Below are positions 36,505-45,087 of a stretch of DNA of 64,000 nt, piece by piece. The stretch is from an uncultured Massilia sp. (GTDB lineage: Bacteria > Pseudomonadota > Gammaproteobacteria > Burkholderiales > Burkholderiaceae). How positions within the stretch are numbered: the first letter of the stretch is position 1; the number at the start of each line of letters is the position of its first letter. The stretch covers positions 186,001-250,000 of the forward strand of contig CAMLMV010000002.1 in NCBI GenBank assembly GCA_946481275.1, in the 5' to 3' direction. The notes under the pieces were generated by a model. It saw only the letters and a program-made list of their open reading frames with translations. It searched no databases and was not told the DNA's origin. A program made the translations under genes and the position numbers.

Positions 36505-37367
36505 GCCGTTCGCAGCGTGCGCGCCGTCTCCAGCGCGGCCAGCCAGTCCGGCTCGAACACGAGGCGCTCTTCTCCGGACAGCAGCAGGAAATGATGGCCG
36601 CTGCAGCGCGCCAGCAGCGACATGCCGACCTGCTCCGCCACCCCATGGCCCATCTGCGTCGTACCTGAGCGCGACAGCAGGAACGGGATGCCCATCTGCG
36701 CCCCCTTGATGACCATTTCGGACGTCAGCCGCCCCGTCGTGTAGAACACCTTGTCGGCGCCCTGCATGCCCTCCAGCCACATCAGGCCCGCGATGGCATC
36801 GACGGCGTTGTGGCGGCCGACGTCCTCCACGAACCACAGCAGGTCGCCGTCGTTCGTGAACAGCGCGCAGCCGTGCACGGAACCGGCCTGCTTGTACACG
36901 GACTGCTGGGTGCGCACGGTCTCGACGATGCGGTGCACGACGGACTGGCGCAGGCGCGCGTCAGGCGGCAGCACGATGCGGTCGACCTCGTCCATCAGCC
37001 CGCCGAACACGGAGCCCTGCCCGCAGCCCGTCGTGACGACCTTCTTCGCCGTGCGCGCCTCGACGTCCTGGATGCCGCCGCGCGTGACGACGGCCACGGC
37101 ATCGACGGACCAGTCGACCTGCACCGACACGATGTCTTCCAGCGACCGCACGAGGCGCTGGTTGCGCAGGTAGCCCAGCGTGAGCGCTTCCGGCGCCGCG
37201 CCCAGCGTCATCAGCGTGACGAGCTCGCGCTTGTCCACGTAGACCGTCAACGGGCGCTCGGCCGGGATGTGGAGCGTCTCGCGGCGCCCGCGCTCGTCGA
37301 TGGCCGTCACGGGATGCGTGAGGCCGGCACTGGCCTGCGATAGCTGTGGGCGATAAAAAGATGTCAT
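36501..37367 (-). CDS. fdhD: Formate dehydrogenase accessory sulfurtransferase FdhD
   Basis: 288 residues. FdhD passes sulfur from a cysteine desulfurase to the bis-MGD cofactor of formate dehydrogenase, without which the enzyme is inactive. Family text is plain: RPLTVYVDKRELVTLM, FVEDVGRHNAVDAI, YTTGRLTSEMV and LLSRSGTT. The CxxC pair known from E. coli (C121/C124) is here C115-G-Q-G118, so only the first cysteine is kept. The start overlaps the stop of the alpha subunit (ATGA), and the stop overlaps tupB. Confidence 0.95.
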   Translation of the reverse strand: MTSFYRPQLSQASAGLTHPVTAIDERGRRETLHIPAERPLTVYVDKRELVTLMTLGAAPEALTLGYLRNQRLVRSLEDIVSVQVDWSVDAVAVVTRGGIQDVEARTAKKVVTTGCGQGSVFGGLMDEVDRIVLPPDARLRQSVVHRIVETVRTQQSVYKQAGSVHGCALFTNDGDLLWFVEDVGRHNAVDAIAGLMWLEGMQGADKVFYTTGRLTSEMVIKGAQMGIPFLLSRSGTTQMGHGVAEQVGMSLLARCSGHHFLLLSGEERLVFEPDWLAALETARTLRTA

Positions 37368-40162
37368 GCCTGCAATTCTGCCACGTCCCCCAAAATCTGG
37401 CCGCCACCGTAGGAACCCTGGCGTGCGACCTCGCCGCCCAGCCGCACGCGCACGGCGCAATACTTGAATTCCGGGATCTTGCCGTACGGGTCGAGCGCCG
37501 CATTCGTCAGCCGGTTGATAGCCGCCTCGTAATAACAGAACGGGACGAACACGGCGCCGCGCGGCGTGCCGTCGTCGGCCCGTGCATACAGCGCGACCTC
37601 GCCGCGGCGCGACGCGATCGTGATCACGTCGCCCGGCCGGCCCCCGAGCGCGTCCAGGTCGAGCGGGTGCACGAGCGCGACGGGGTCCGGCTCCAGCGCG
37701 TCCAGCACGCCGGCGCGGCGCGTCATGCTGCCCGTGTGCCAGTGCTCGAGCTGCCGCCCCGTGATCAGCACGACGGGGTACTCGGTGTCGGGCCGCTCGT
37801 CGGCCGGGATGATGTCGGCCGGGACGAAGCGCGCGCGGCCCCCTTCGCGCGGGAAGGTCCGCGTAAAGACGACGGGCTCGCCCGGATCGCCCGGATCGCG
37901 GCACGGGTACGTGACGGCACCGTCGCGCTCCAGGCGGTCCCACGTGATGCCGGCGATGCTGGGCATGAGGTGCCGCATCTCGTCGAACACGGCGGCGGGC
38001 CCCGCGTCATCCCAGTCCAGGCCGAGGCGGCGCGCCATCTGCTGGATGATCCACAGGTCCTGGCGCGCGTCGCCCGGCGGGTCCAGCGCCTGGCGGCCCA
38101 GCTGCACGACGCGGTCCGTGTTCGTGAAGGTGCCCGTCTTTTCGGCGAACGCGGACGCGGGCAGGATCACGTCGGCCAGGTAGGCCGTCTCCGTGAGAAA
38201 GATGTCCTGCACGACGAGGTGTTCCAGCGCGGCCAGCGCTGCCCGCGCATGGTTCGCATCCGGGTCGGACATGGCCGGGTTCTCGCCCATGATGTACATC
38301 CCCCGAATTTTCTCCTCCTTGTCGCCGGCGAGGATGTCGTCCATGATCTCGACGACGGTCAGGCCGGGCCGGGCGTCGAGTGACCGTCCCCATGCGGCCT
38401 CGAAGGTCGCCTGCGCCGCCGCATCGTCGACGCGGCGGTAATCCGGATACATCATCGGGATGAGGCCCGCGTCCGACGCGCCCTGCACGTTGTTTTGGCC
38501 GCGCAGCGGATGCAGGCCCGTGCCGGGGCGGCCGATCTGGCCCGTCATCAGCGCCAGCGCGATCAGGCAGCGCGCATTGTCCGTGCCGTGCACGTGCTGC
38601 GAGATGCCCATGCCCCACAGGATCATCGACCCCTTCGACGTCGCGTACAGCCGCGCCACGTAGCGGATCGTCTCCGCGTCGATGCCGCAGATGGGCGCCA
38701 TCGCTTCCGGGCTGTAGTGCGCCACGTTCGCGGCCAGCGCGTCGTAGCCGCTCGTGCGCTCGGCGATGAACGCCGGATCGACGAGGCCCTCTTCCACGAT
38801 CGTGTGCATCATCGCGTTCAGAAGCGCCACGTCCGTGTCGGGCTTGAACTGCAGGAAGCGGTGCGCGTGGCGCGCGAGGTCGGAGCGGCGCGGGTCCGCA
38901 ACGATCAGCTTTACGCCCGTGCGCGCTGCGTTCTTCATCCACGTGGCGGCAACAGGGTGGTTGACGGTCGGGTTGGCGCCGATGACGATCACGACCTCCG
39001 CGCGCGTCACGTCCATCACGGGGTTCGACACGGCGCCCGAGCCGATCCCTTCCAGCAGCGCGGCCACGGACGAGGCGTGGCACAGCCGCGTGCAATGGTC
39101 GACGTTGTTGCTGCCGAAGCCCGTGCGCACGAGCTTCTGGAACAGGTAGGCCTCCTCGTTGCTGCCCTTGGCCGAGCCGAAGCCGGCCAGCGCGCGTCCG
39201 CCGTGCACGGCGCGGATGCGCGCGAGGCCGCCGCCGGCAACGTCCAGCGCCTCTTCCCACGTCGCCTCGCGGAACACGTCCAGCACGCGCGCCGGGTCCA
39301 TCGTGAATTCGCCGTTCTTCGGGATCCCTTCGCGCCGCATCAGCGGCCTGGTGAGGCGCTGCGGATGGTGCGCATAGTCGTAGCCGTAGCGGCCCTTCAC
39401 GCACAGGCGGCCGTGGTTCGCGGGACCGTCGCGGCCGTCGACGCGCACGATGCGGTTGTCCTTCACGTGGTATGTCAGCTGGCAGCCCACGCCGCAATAC
39501 GGACACACGGAATCGACCTGTTTATCCGGCACGACGAGCGCGGCACCGCGCGCCGGCGCCAGCGCTCCGGTCGGACACGCCTGCACGCATTCGCCGCAGG
39601 CCACGCACGTCGAGGCGCCCATCGGGTCGCCCTGGTCGAACACGATGCGCGCGTTTTCTCCGCGGCCCGCCAGGCCGATCACGTCGTTGACCTGCTCGTC
39701 GCGGCACGCGCGCACGCAGCGCGTGCACTGGATGCAGGCGTCGAGGTTCACGTCGATGGCCGCATGGCTCGCGTCCGAGGGCGGCACCGCGCGCGTGGCG
39801 GGAAAGCGCGGCGTGCCCACGCCCAGTTTATTGGCCCACTGCGCGACCTCGTCCTCGCGCGTGCGGGCCGTGTCCGGCAGGTCGGACAGCAGCAGCTCCA
39901 GCACCATCCTGCGCGCGGCGACAGCGCGACCGCTGTCCGTGCGCACCTTCATGCCGGGCGCCGGATAACGGCAGCACGACGGCGCCAGCGTACGCTCCCC
40001 ATCGACTTCCACGACGCATGCGCGGCAGTTACCGGCGGGCTCCAGCCCATCCTTGTGGCACAGGTGGGGCAGGTCGATGCCGGCGCGCGCCGCGGTCTCG
40101 AAGATCGTCTCGAAAGGCCGGGCCTCGACGGTCCGGCCGTCGAGTTCGAACGTGACGGTCAT
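37364..40162 (-). CDS. fdhA: NAD-dependent formate dehydrogenase, alpha (molybdopterin, probably tungsten) subunit
   Basis: 932 residues. It oxidises formate to CO2 in the cytosol. Domain order: [2Fe-2S] (C35, C46, C49, C63/64), His-Cys cluster region, two [4Fe-4S] ferredoxin motifs (C143-C153 and C186-C196), a [4Fe-4S] beside the cofactor (C220, C223, C227, C254), the catalytic domain with metal ligand C361 and H362 in RLCHASS, and the dinucleotide-binding C-terminus (VVLITGRQLEHWHTG). Size and layout match the alpha subunit of soluble NAD-linked enzymes, including the tungsten enzyme FDH1 of Methylorubrum extorquens. Co-transcription with tupBCA supports tungsten. The ATG overlaps the beta-subunit stop. 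Confidence 0.93.
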   Translation of the reverse strand: MTVTFELDGRTVEARPFETIFETAARAGIDLPHLCHKDGLEPAGNCRACVVEVDGERTLAPSCCRYPAPGMKVRTDSGRAVAARRMVLELLLSDLPDTARTREDEVAQWANKLGVGTPRFPATRAVPPSDASHAAIDVNLDACIQCTRCVRACRDEQVNDVIGLAGRGENARIVFDQGDPMGASTCVACGECVQACPTGALAPARGAALVVPDKQVDSVCPYCGVGCQLTYHVKDNRIVRVDGRDGPANHGRLCVKGRYGYDYAHHPQRLTRPLMRREGIPKNGEFTMDPARVLDVFREATWEEALDVAGGGLARIRAVHGGRALAGFGSAKGSNEEAYLFQKLVRTGFGSNNVDHCTRLCHASSVAALLEGIGSGAVSNPVMDVTRAEVVIVIGANPTVNHPVAATWMKNAARTGVKLIVADPRRSDLARHAHRFLQFKPDTDVALLNAMMHTIVEEGLVDPAFIAERTSGYDALAANVAHYSPEAMAPICGIDAETIRYVARLYATSKGSMILWGMGISQHVHGTDNARCLIALALMTGQIGRPGTGLHPLRGQNNVQGASDAGLIPMMYPDYRRVDDAAAQATFEAAWGRSLDARPGLTVVEIMDDILAGDKEEKIRGMYIMGENPAMSDPDANHARAALAALEHLVVQDIFLTETAYLADVILPASAFAEKTGTFTNTDRVVQLGRQALDPPGDARQDLWIIQQMARRLGLDWDDAGPAAVFDEMRHLMPSIAGITWDRLERDGAVTYPCRDPGDPGEPVVFTRTFPREGGRARFVPADIIPADERPDTEYPVVLITGRQLEHWHTGSMTRRAGVLDALEPDPVALVHPLDLDALGGRPGDVITIASRRGEVALYARADDGTPRGAVFVPFCYYEAAINRLTNAALDPYGKIPEFKYCAVRVRLGGEVARQGSYGGGQILGDVAELQA

Positions 40163-41886
40163 GATGCCTCCAGCTCGTGCGGAAAATACTTGACGACGCA
40201 GTCGAATGGATTCGGCGCCGCCTGGCCCAGGCCGCAGATCGACGCGTCGCGCATCACCTGCGACAGCTCGGCCAGCAGGGCCGTGTCCCAGACCTCACGC
40301 TCCATCAGCGCGACGGCCTTCGCGGTGCCGGCGCGGCACGGCGTGCACTGGCCGCACGATTCGTCGCGGAAGAAGCGCAACGTGTTCAGCGCGGCGGCGC
40401 GCGCGGTATCGCGGTCGGACAGCACGACGACGGCGGCCGAACCGATGAAGCAGCCGTAGCGCTGCAGGGTGTCGAAGTCGAGCGGGATGTCGGCCATGGC
40501 CGCCGGCAGGATGCCGCCGGACGCGCCGCCCGGCAGGTAGGCGTAGAACGCGTGCCCGTCCTGCATGCCGCCGCAGTATTCGTCGAGGAGTTCCTGCATC
40601 GTGATGCCGGCCGGCGCCAGTTTCACGCCCGGCTCGCGCACCCGGCCCGACACGGAGAACGAACGCAGCCCGCGCCGGCCGTGGCGGCCCTGGTTCGTGA
40701 ACCATTCCGCGCCGCGCTCGACGATGTCGCGCACCCAGTGCAGCGTCTCCAGGTTGTGTTCCAGCGTGGGCCGGCCGAACAGGCCGACCTGCGCGACGTA
40801 CGGCGGCCGCAGGCGCGGCATGCCGCGCTTGCCCTCGATCGACTCGATCATCGCGGATTCCTCGCCGCAGATGTAGGCGCCGGCGCCGCGGCGCAGGACG
40901 ATCTCCGGCATGTCCGGCACGGGCGGATCGGCGCGCAGCCGGTCGAGTTCCCGCTCCAGCATGGCGCGCAGGCCGTGGTATTCGTCGCGCAGGTACAGGT
41001 AGATCGTGTCGATGCCGACGGCCCACGCGGCGACGAGCGCACCTTCCAGGAAACGGTGCGGGTCGAGTTCGAGATAGTGGCGGTCCTTGAACGTGCCCGG
41101 CTCGCCTTCGTCGATGTTGACGGCCATGAGGCGCGGCCCCGGCTCGTTCTTCACGATACGCCACTTGCGCCCGGCCGCGAAACCCGCCCCGCCCAGGCCG
41201 CGCAGGCGCGATGCAATCAGCGTCACGATCACGCTCTCCGCATCGAAGCGTCCTTCCGTGCAGGCGCGCAGCAGGCGGTAGCCGCCGCCCTCGCGGTAGG
41301 CGTCGTAGTCGATGTGGCCCGTATGGACGTCCTTCGTGGCCCGCGCGGTGACGGCGGCCAGCACCGCCTCCGGTGTCGCCGCCGTGACCGGCCGCTGGCC
41401 GACGAGCGCGGCGGGCGCCCTGTCGCAGCGGCCGATGCAGGGCGCGGCCAGCACGCGCACTTCCGTGCCGAGGATCGCGGGCAAACGGTCCAGCAGGTCG
41501 CGCGCACCGGCCAGTTCGCACGACAGGCCCGCGCACACGCGCACGGTGAGCGCCGGCGGCGGATCCTCGCCGTCGCGCAGCACGTCGAAGTGGTGGTAGA
41601 AAGACGCCACCTCGTAGACCTCGGACTGCGCCAGCTTCAATTCCTGCGCCAGCGCGGCCAGGTGCGCCGCGGACAGGGCGCCCCAGCGGTCCTGGATGGC
41701 ATGCAGGTGTTCGATCAGCAGATCGCGCCGCCTGGGCGCATCGCCCAGCACCGCCTGCACGTCGGCGAGCGCCTGCGGGTCGACGCGGCGGCCCTTCGGC
41801 GCTTCGCGCTTGCGCTGGCGGCTCGGGCCCTGGGCGGCAATCGGGATCACCGTCTTGCCGGCCGCGGGTGCCATCGGTTCTGCCAT
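40159..41886 (-). CDS. fdhB: NAD-dependent formate dehydrogenase, beta subunit (NuoE-NuoF fusion)
   Basis: 575 residues. Residues 35-160 are a NuoE/FdsG-like thioredoxin-fold [2Fe-2S] domain (C118, C123, C150, C154). The rest is NuoF/FdsB-like: the NADH/FMN site (SRLRGLGGAGFAAGRKW, NIDEGEPGTFKDRHYLE, RRGAGAYICGEESAMIESIEG) and the [4Fe-4S] motif ESCGQCTPCRAGT. It passes electrons from the alpha subunit to NAD+. In Cupriavidus/Rhodobacter FdsG and FdsB are separate proteins; the fused form is that of M. extorquens FDH1 (W-containing). First gene of the six-gene operon, with a strong GGAGGAG ribosome site. Confidence 0.93.
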   Translation of the reverse strand: MAEPMAPAAGKTVIPIAAQGPSRQRKREAPKGRRVDPQALADVQAVLGDAPRRRDLLIEHLHAIQDRWGALSAAHLAALAQELKLAQSEVYEVASFYHHFDVLRDGEDPPPALTVRVCAGLSCELAGARDLLDRLPAILGTEVRVLAAPCIGRCDRAPAALVGQRPVTAATPEAVLAAVTARATKDVHTGHIDYDAYREGGGYRLLRACTEGRFDAESVIVTLIASRLRGLGGAGFAAGRKWRIVKNEPGPRLMAVNIDEGEPGTFKDRHYLELDPHRFLEGALVAAWAVGIDTIYLYLRDEYHGLRAMLERELDRLRADPPVPDMPEIVLRRGAGAYICGEESAMIESIEGKRGMPRLRPPYVAQVGLFGRPTLEHNLETLHWVRDIVERGAEWFTNQGRHGRRGLRSFSVSGRVREPGVKLAPAGITMQELLDEYCGGMQDGHAFYAYLPGGASGGILPAAMADIPLDFDTLQRYGCFIGSAAVVVLSDRDTARAAALNTLRFFRDESCGQCTPCRAGTAKAVALMEREVWDTALLAELSQVMRDASICGLGQAAPNPFDCVVKYFPHELEAS

Positions 41887-41972
41887 GTCTCCTCCTGTGC
41901 GGATGAATTTCTGAAATAATATACCGTTGGAAACTCAAGGGGCGCGAATGCGTCCCAAAGCATTAGACGGCC

Positions 41973-43472
41973 ATGATCGACATTCACTCCCTGCTGGCCT
42001 CGCTCCCCGACCGCATCGACGCCATTCCACGCACCGGAGCCGCCCGCACGCCCGACGCCCCCGCCCTCGTCGACGCCGGCCGCACGCTCACGTACCGCGA
42101 CCTGGCCGGCCTCGTCGACCGCCGCGCCGACCAGTTGCGCGCGCGCGGCGTGCGTCCCGGTGACCGCGTGCTGCTGGCCAGCGAGAACTGCGCGGACCAG
42201 ATCGCGCTCATCTTCGCCGCGGCGGCCGTGGGTGCGTGGATCGTCAACGTCAACCCGCGCCTGACCGCGCCCGAGCTGGACGCGATCCGGATGCACTCCA
42301 GCGCGCGCCTCGCGGTGTACACGGCGGCCGTGTCGCCGGAAGCCGAGGCGCATGCGGCCCGCGCGGGGGCGTCGTTCGACGACGGCCTGATGGTCGGCCC
42401 GCTGGACGAGGCCTGCACGCCCGAACCGGATGCGGACGTCGCCGCCCTGCTCTACACGACGGGCACCACGGGCACGCCGAAGGGCGTGATGCTGAGCCAC
42501 CGCAGCCTGCTGTTCGTGGCCGCCGTGTCCAGCCGGCTGCGCGGGCTCACGCCGGGCGACAGGGCCTGGGGCGTGCTGCCGATCTCGCACGTGTATGGCC
42601 TGACGTCGGTGATGCTGGGCACGCTCAGCGCGGGCGCCTGCCTGCACCTGACGCCCCGCTTCACGCCCGAAGGCATGCTGGCTGCCATCCGCGACGACGG
42701 CCTGTCCATCGTGCAGGGCGTGCCCGCGATGTATGCGCGGCTGCTGGAGCATCTCGGCGACAGCGCCCCGCTGCCGAACCGCCTGCGCTTCGCCTACGCC
42801 GGCGGTTCGCCCCTCGACCCGGCGCTGAAGGCTGCCGTCGAGCGCCTGCTGGGCGTGCCGCTGCACAACGGCTACGGCCTATCCGAGGCGGCGCCCACGG
42901 TCAGCCAGACCCGGCTGGACGCGCCGCGGTCCGACACGTCCGTCGGCCTGCCGATTCCCGGCGTGGAGGTGCGCGTCGTGGACAAGGACGGGCAGGACGT
43001 GGCCGACGGCACGGCGGGCGAACTGTGGGTGCGCGGGCCGAACCTGATGCGCGGCTATTACCGCAATCCGGAGGCGACGGCCGCGGCGCTGCGTCCCGGC
43101 GGCTGGCTGAACACCGGCGACATGGCGCGCCGGGACCCGGACGGCGCGCTGTTCATCGTCGGCCGCACGAAGGAATTGATCATCCGGTCCGGCTTCAACG
43201 TCTATCCGCTGGAAGTGGAGACCGTGCTGAACGCGCACCCGGGCGTGACGCAGTCGGCCGTCGTGGGCCGCGCTGTCGCCGACGGCAACGAGGAAATCGT
43301 CGCGTTCGTGCAGCCGGATCCGCGCCGCGCGCCATCGGAAGCCGAGCTGCGCGCGTGGGCCGCCGAGCGGCTGGCGCCGTATAAACGGCCGGCACGCATC
43401 GTCATGATGGATGCGCTGCCCGCGGCAGCGAACGGCAAGGTACTCAAGCACGTGCTCAAGACGATGGCTTGA
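41973..43472 (+). CDS. AMP-dependent acyl-CoA synthetase/ligase (ANL superfamily)
   Basis: 499 residues. It activates a carboxylic acid as acyl-AMP and usually passes it to CoA. Core motifs: LLYTTGTTGTPKGVMLSH (A3, about residue 159), NGYGLSEAAP (A5), GWLNTGDMARRDPDG (A7), GRTKELIIRSGFNVYPLEVE (A8), and the catalytic lysine in AANGKVLK (A10). The substrate is not readable from sequence. It is divergent from the formate dehydrogenase operon with 86 bases between starts, so joint control is possible. A formate- or oxalate-related acid is conceivable, but that is speculation. Confidence 0.88.
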   Translation: MIDIHSLLASLPDRIDAIPRTGAARTPDAPALVDAGRTLTYRDLAGLVDRRADQLRARGVRPGDRVLLASENCADQIALIFAAAAVGAWIVNVNPRLTAPELDAIRMHSSARLAVYTAAVSPEAEAHAARAGASFDDGLMVGPLDEACTPEPDADVAALLYTTGTTGTPKGVMLSHRSLLFVAAVSSRLRGLTPGDRAWGVLPISHVYGLTSVMLGTLSAGACLHLTPRFTPEGMLAAIRDDGLSIVQGVPAMYARLLEHLGDSAPLPNRLRFAYAGGSPLDPALKAAVERLLGVPLHNGYGLSEAAPTVSQTRLDAPRSDTSVGLPIPGVEVRVVDKDGQDVADGTAGELWVRGPNLMRGYYRNPEATAAALRPGGWLNTGDMARRDPDGALFIVGRTKELIIRSGFNVYPLEVETVLNAHPGVTQSAVVGRAVADGNEEIVAFVQPDPRRAPSEAELRAWAAERLAPYKRPARIVMMDALPAAANGKVLKHVLKTMA

Positions 43473-43473
43473 A

Positions 43474-44565
43474 TCAGGGCACTTCCGGCGCCGCCCCGTC
43501 CAGCGCGTGCGCGATGCCGTTGACGAGCGTGCGCAGGCGCCCCACCGTGCCGGCGTCGATTTCGTTCGACAGCACGACGATGGCCATGCCGTTGTCCGGA
43601 TAGAGGACGAGCAGGCTGGCGTAACCGGGCAGCGTGCCGTCCTGGAACAGCAGCCGGCGTCCGCCCGGCCGCTGGATCTGCCAGTTCAGGCCGGCCGTGT
43701 AGTCGCCGGCGCGGTCCGTCGGCTGGTGCGCCAGCCGCACGGCCGGATCCTGTTCCGCCAGGTGCCAGCGGGCATAGGCGAGCATGTCCGCCAGCGTCGA
43801 CTTGAGCGCGCCGGCGGCCTGCATCTGGTCCGGAAAATCCGGCTGCGGCGCGCCCCCTTCGTAACCGGTGGCGAGCCGGGCCCGCTGCCCCGCCGCCAAC
43901 GCGATGCAGGTGTCGCGCATGCCCAGCGGCGCGGCGATGCGGGTGCGCACCAGCGTCTCGAACGGCGTACCGTAGACCCGCTCCAGGATGTAGCCGGCCA
44001 GCTGCGCCGCCGCGTTCGAATAGCTGAAGCGGGTGCCGGGCGGCGCGGTCAACTTCACCCGGTGCAGTGCGGCGTAGAAGTCGGCACGGGTCAGGCCGGC
44101 GACGTGGGCGCGCAGCCGCTGCGGATACGGGATATCGCCCGGGCCGTCCGGCATGTCCGGCAGCAGGCGCGGCAGGCCGGACACGTGATTGACCAGGTGG
44201 TGGATGCGGATAGCCTGGCCCTCGAACGCCAGGTTCGGGTAGTCGCCGTCCAGGTGGCGGCGGATGTCGTCGTCCAGCGCCAGCTTGCCGTCGACCTGCG
44301 CCTGCGCGAGCAGCGTGCCCGTGAAGGTCTTGGTCAGCGAGGCGATCGGATACAGCGTGCGGTCGTCGGGGAGCGGACGACCGTAGTGGCGGGTAGTTGT
44401 CGTCCCGGCCCGGATGACGCCGACCGACAGGCCGACGGCGCGCGGATCGGCCACGAAGCCGGCGGCCGCGTCGGCGACGGCATCGGCCGCGCGTGCGCCC
44501 CGGAATACGCCCAGCAGCGGCAGCCCCAGCAACAGGGCCGTGGCGCGTCGTCGTTCGCTTTGCAT
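43474..44565 (-). CDS. Secreted serine hydrolase, class C beta-lactamase/S12 fold
   Basis: 363 residues with a signal peptide (about residues 1-26). Active-site motifs are S76-LT-K79 in PIASLTKTFTG and Y182-S-N184 in FSYSNAAAQ. The third motif is QDGTLPGY where H-x-G is commoner. The family includes esterases, D-aminopeptidases and penicillin-binding-like proteins as well as beta-lactamases; resistance cannot be claimed from this. It converges with the acyl ligase, with 1 base between the stops. Confidence 0.82.
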   Translation of the reverse strand: MQSERRRATALLLGLPLLGVFRGARAADAVADAAAGFVADPRAVGLSVGVIRAGTTTTRHYGRPLPDDRTLYPIASLTKTFTGTLLAQAQVDGKLALDDDIRRHLDGDYPNLAFEGQAIRIHHLVNHVSGLPRLLPDMPDGPGDIPYPQRLRAHVAGLTRADFYAALHRVKLTAPPGTRFSYSNAAAQLAGYILERVYGTPFETLVRTRIAAPLGMRDTCIALAAGQRARLATGYEGGAPQPDFPDQMQAAGALKSTLADMLAYARWHLAEQDPAVRLAHQPTDRAGDYTAGLNWQIQRPGGRRLLFQDGTLPGYASLLVLYPDNGMAIVVLSNEIDAGTVGRLRTLVNGIAHALDGAAPEVP

Positions 44566-44671
44566 CGTGCCGTCCTTTCGTCATGTCCGATAGCGGGACT
44601 GTAGCGAAAGGGGTCGGCGGGTCGGGCGGCAATGCGACAGGATGTTCGATTCGTGCGCCAGGCCGTCGAAA

Positions 44672-44908
44672 TCACCGTCTTCTCTTCTTCCAGTCGTACT
44701 CCGGCCCCGTCACGTCCACACCGGGATGCCCGACGACGTCCGGGTGCTCGGAACACATCGTCACGAAGCGGATGCGCTCGCCTTCGCGCTGGCGCCGCCG
44801 CAGGTCTTCCATGAAGCGCATCGCCTCGACCATCGCGCTCGTGCCGAACGGCTGCGCGTGCGGGGCGTGGTGCCCATCTTCTTCGATCGTCCAGTAGACC
44901 ATGTACAT
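44672..44908 (-). CDS. Small conserved-looking hypothetical protein, 78 aa
   Basis: 78 residues (MYMVYWTIEEDG... ending KKRRR), soluble and charged. ATG 44908 has a strong AGGAGGG upstream. MVEAMRFMEDLRRRQREG looks like an amphipathic helix and RIRFVTMCSEHPDVVGHPGV like strand-loop text. I do not recognise a family. It lies 106 bases upstream of the serine hydrolase on the same strand and may be co-transcribed. Confidence 0.6.
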   Translation of the reverse strand: MYMVYWTIEEDGHHAPHAQPFGTSAMVEAMRFMEDLRRRQREGERIRFVTMCSEHPDVVGHPGVDVTGPEYDWKKRRR

Positions 44909-45087
44909 CGTGTGCCCTCCTGTTCGCATCGTGTCGGTGCACGGTCGGCATGTCAAGACGAGCGTCATAGCAAAGACCGATAGTACGTAGGACTTGTCCT
45001 AAATCTGGCCTATATGTTCGCCATCCCACACAAGAAGCCGGCTTCGACGTCTAGGCTTACGTCTTGGATCAACAGCAGGACATGCAC

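Noticed and set aside
43474..44565. Calling the S12-fold gene an AmpC beta-lactamase
   Set aside because: SxxK and YxN are present but the KTG/HxG box is changed. The fold is shared with esterases and peptidases, so no resistance claim is made.
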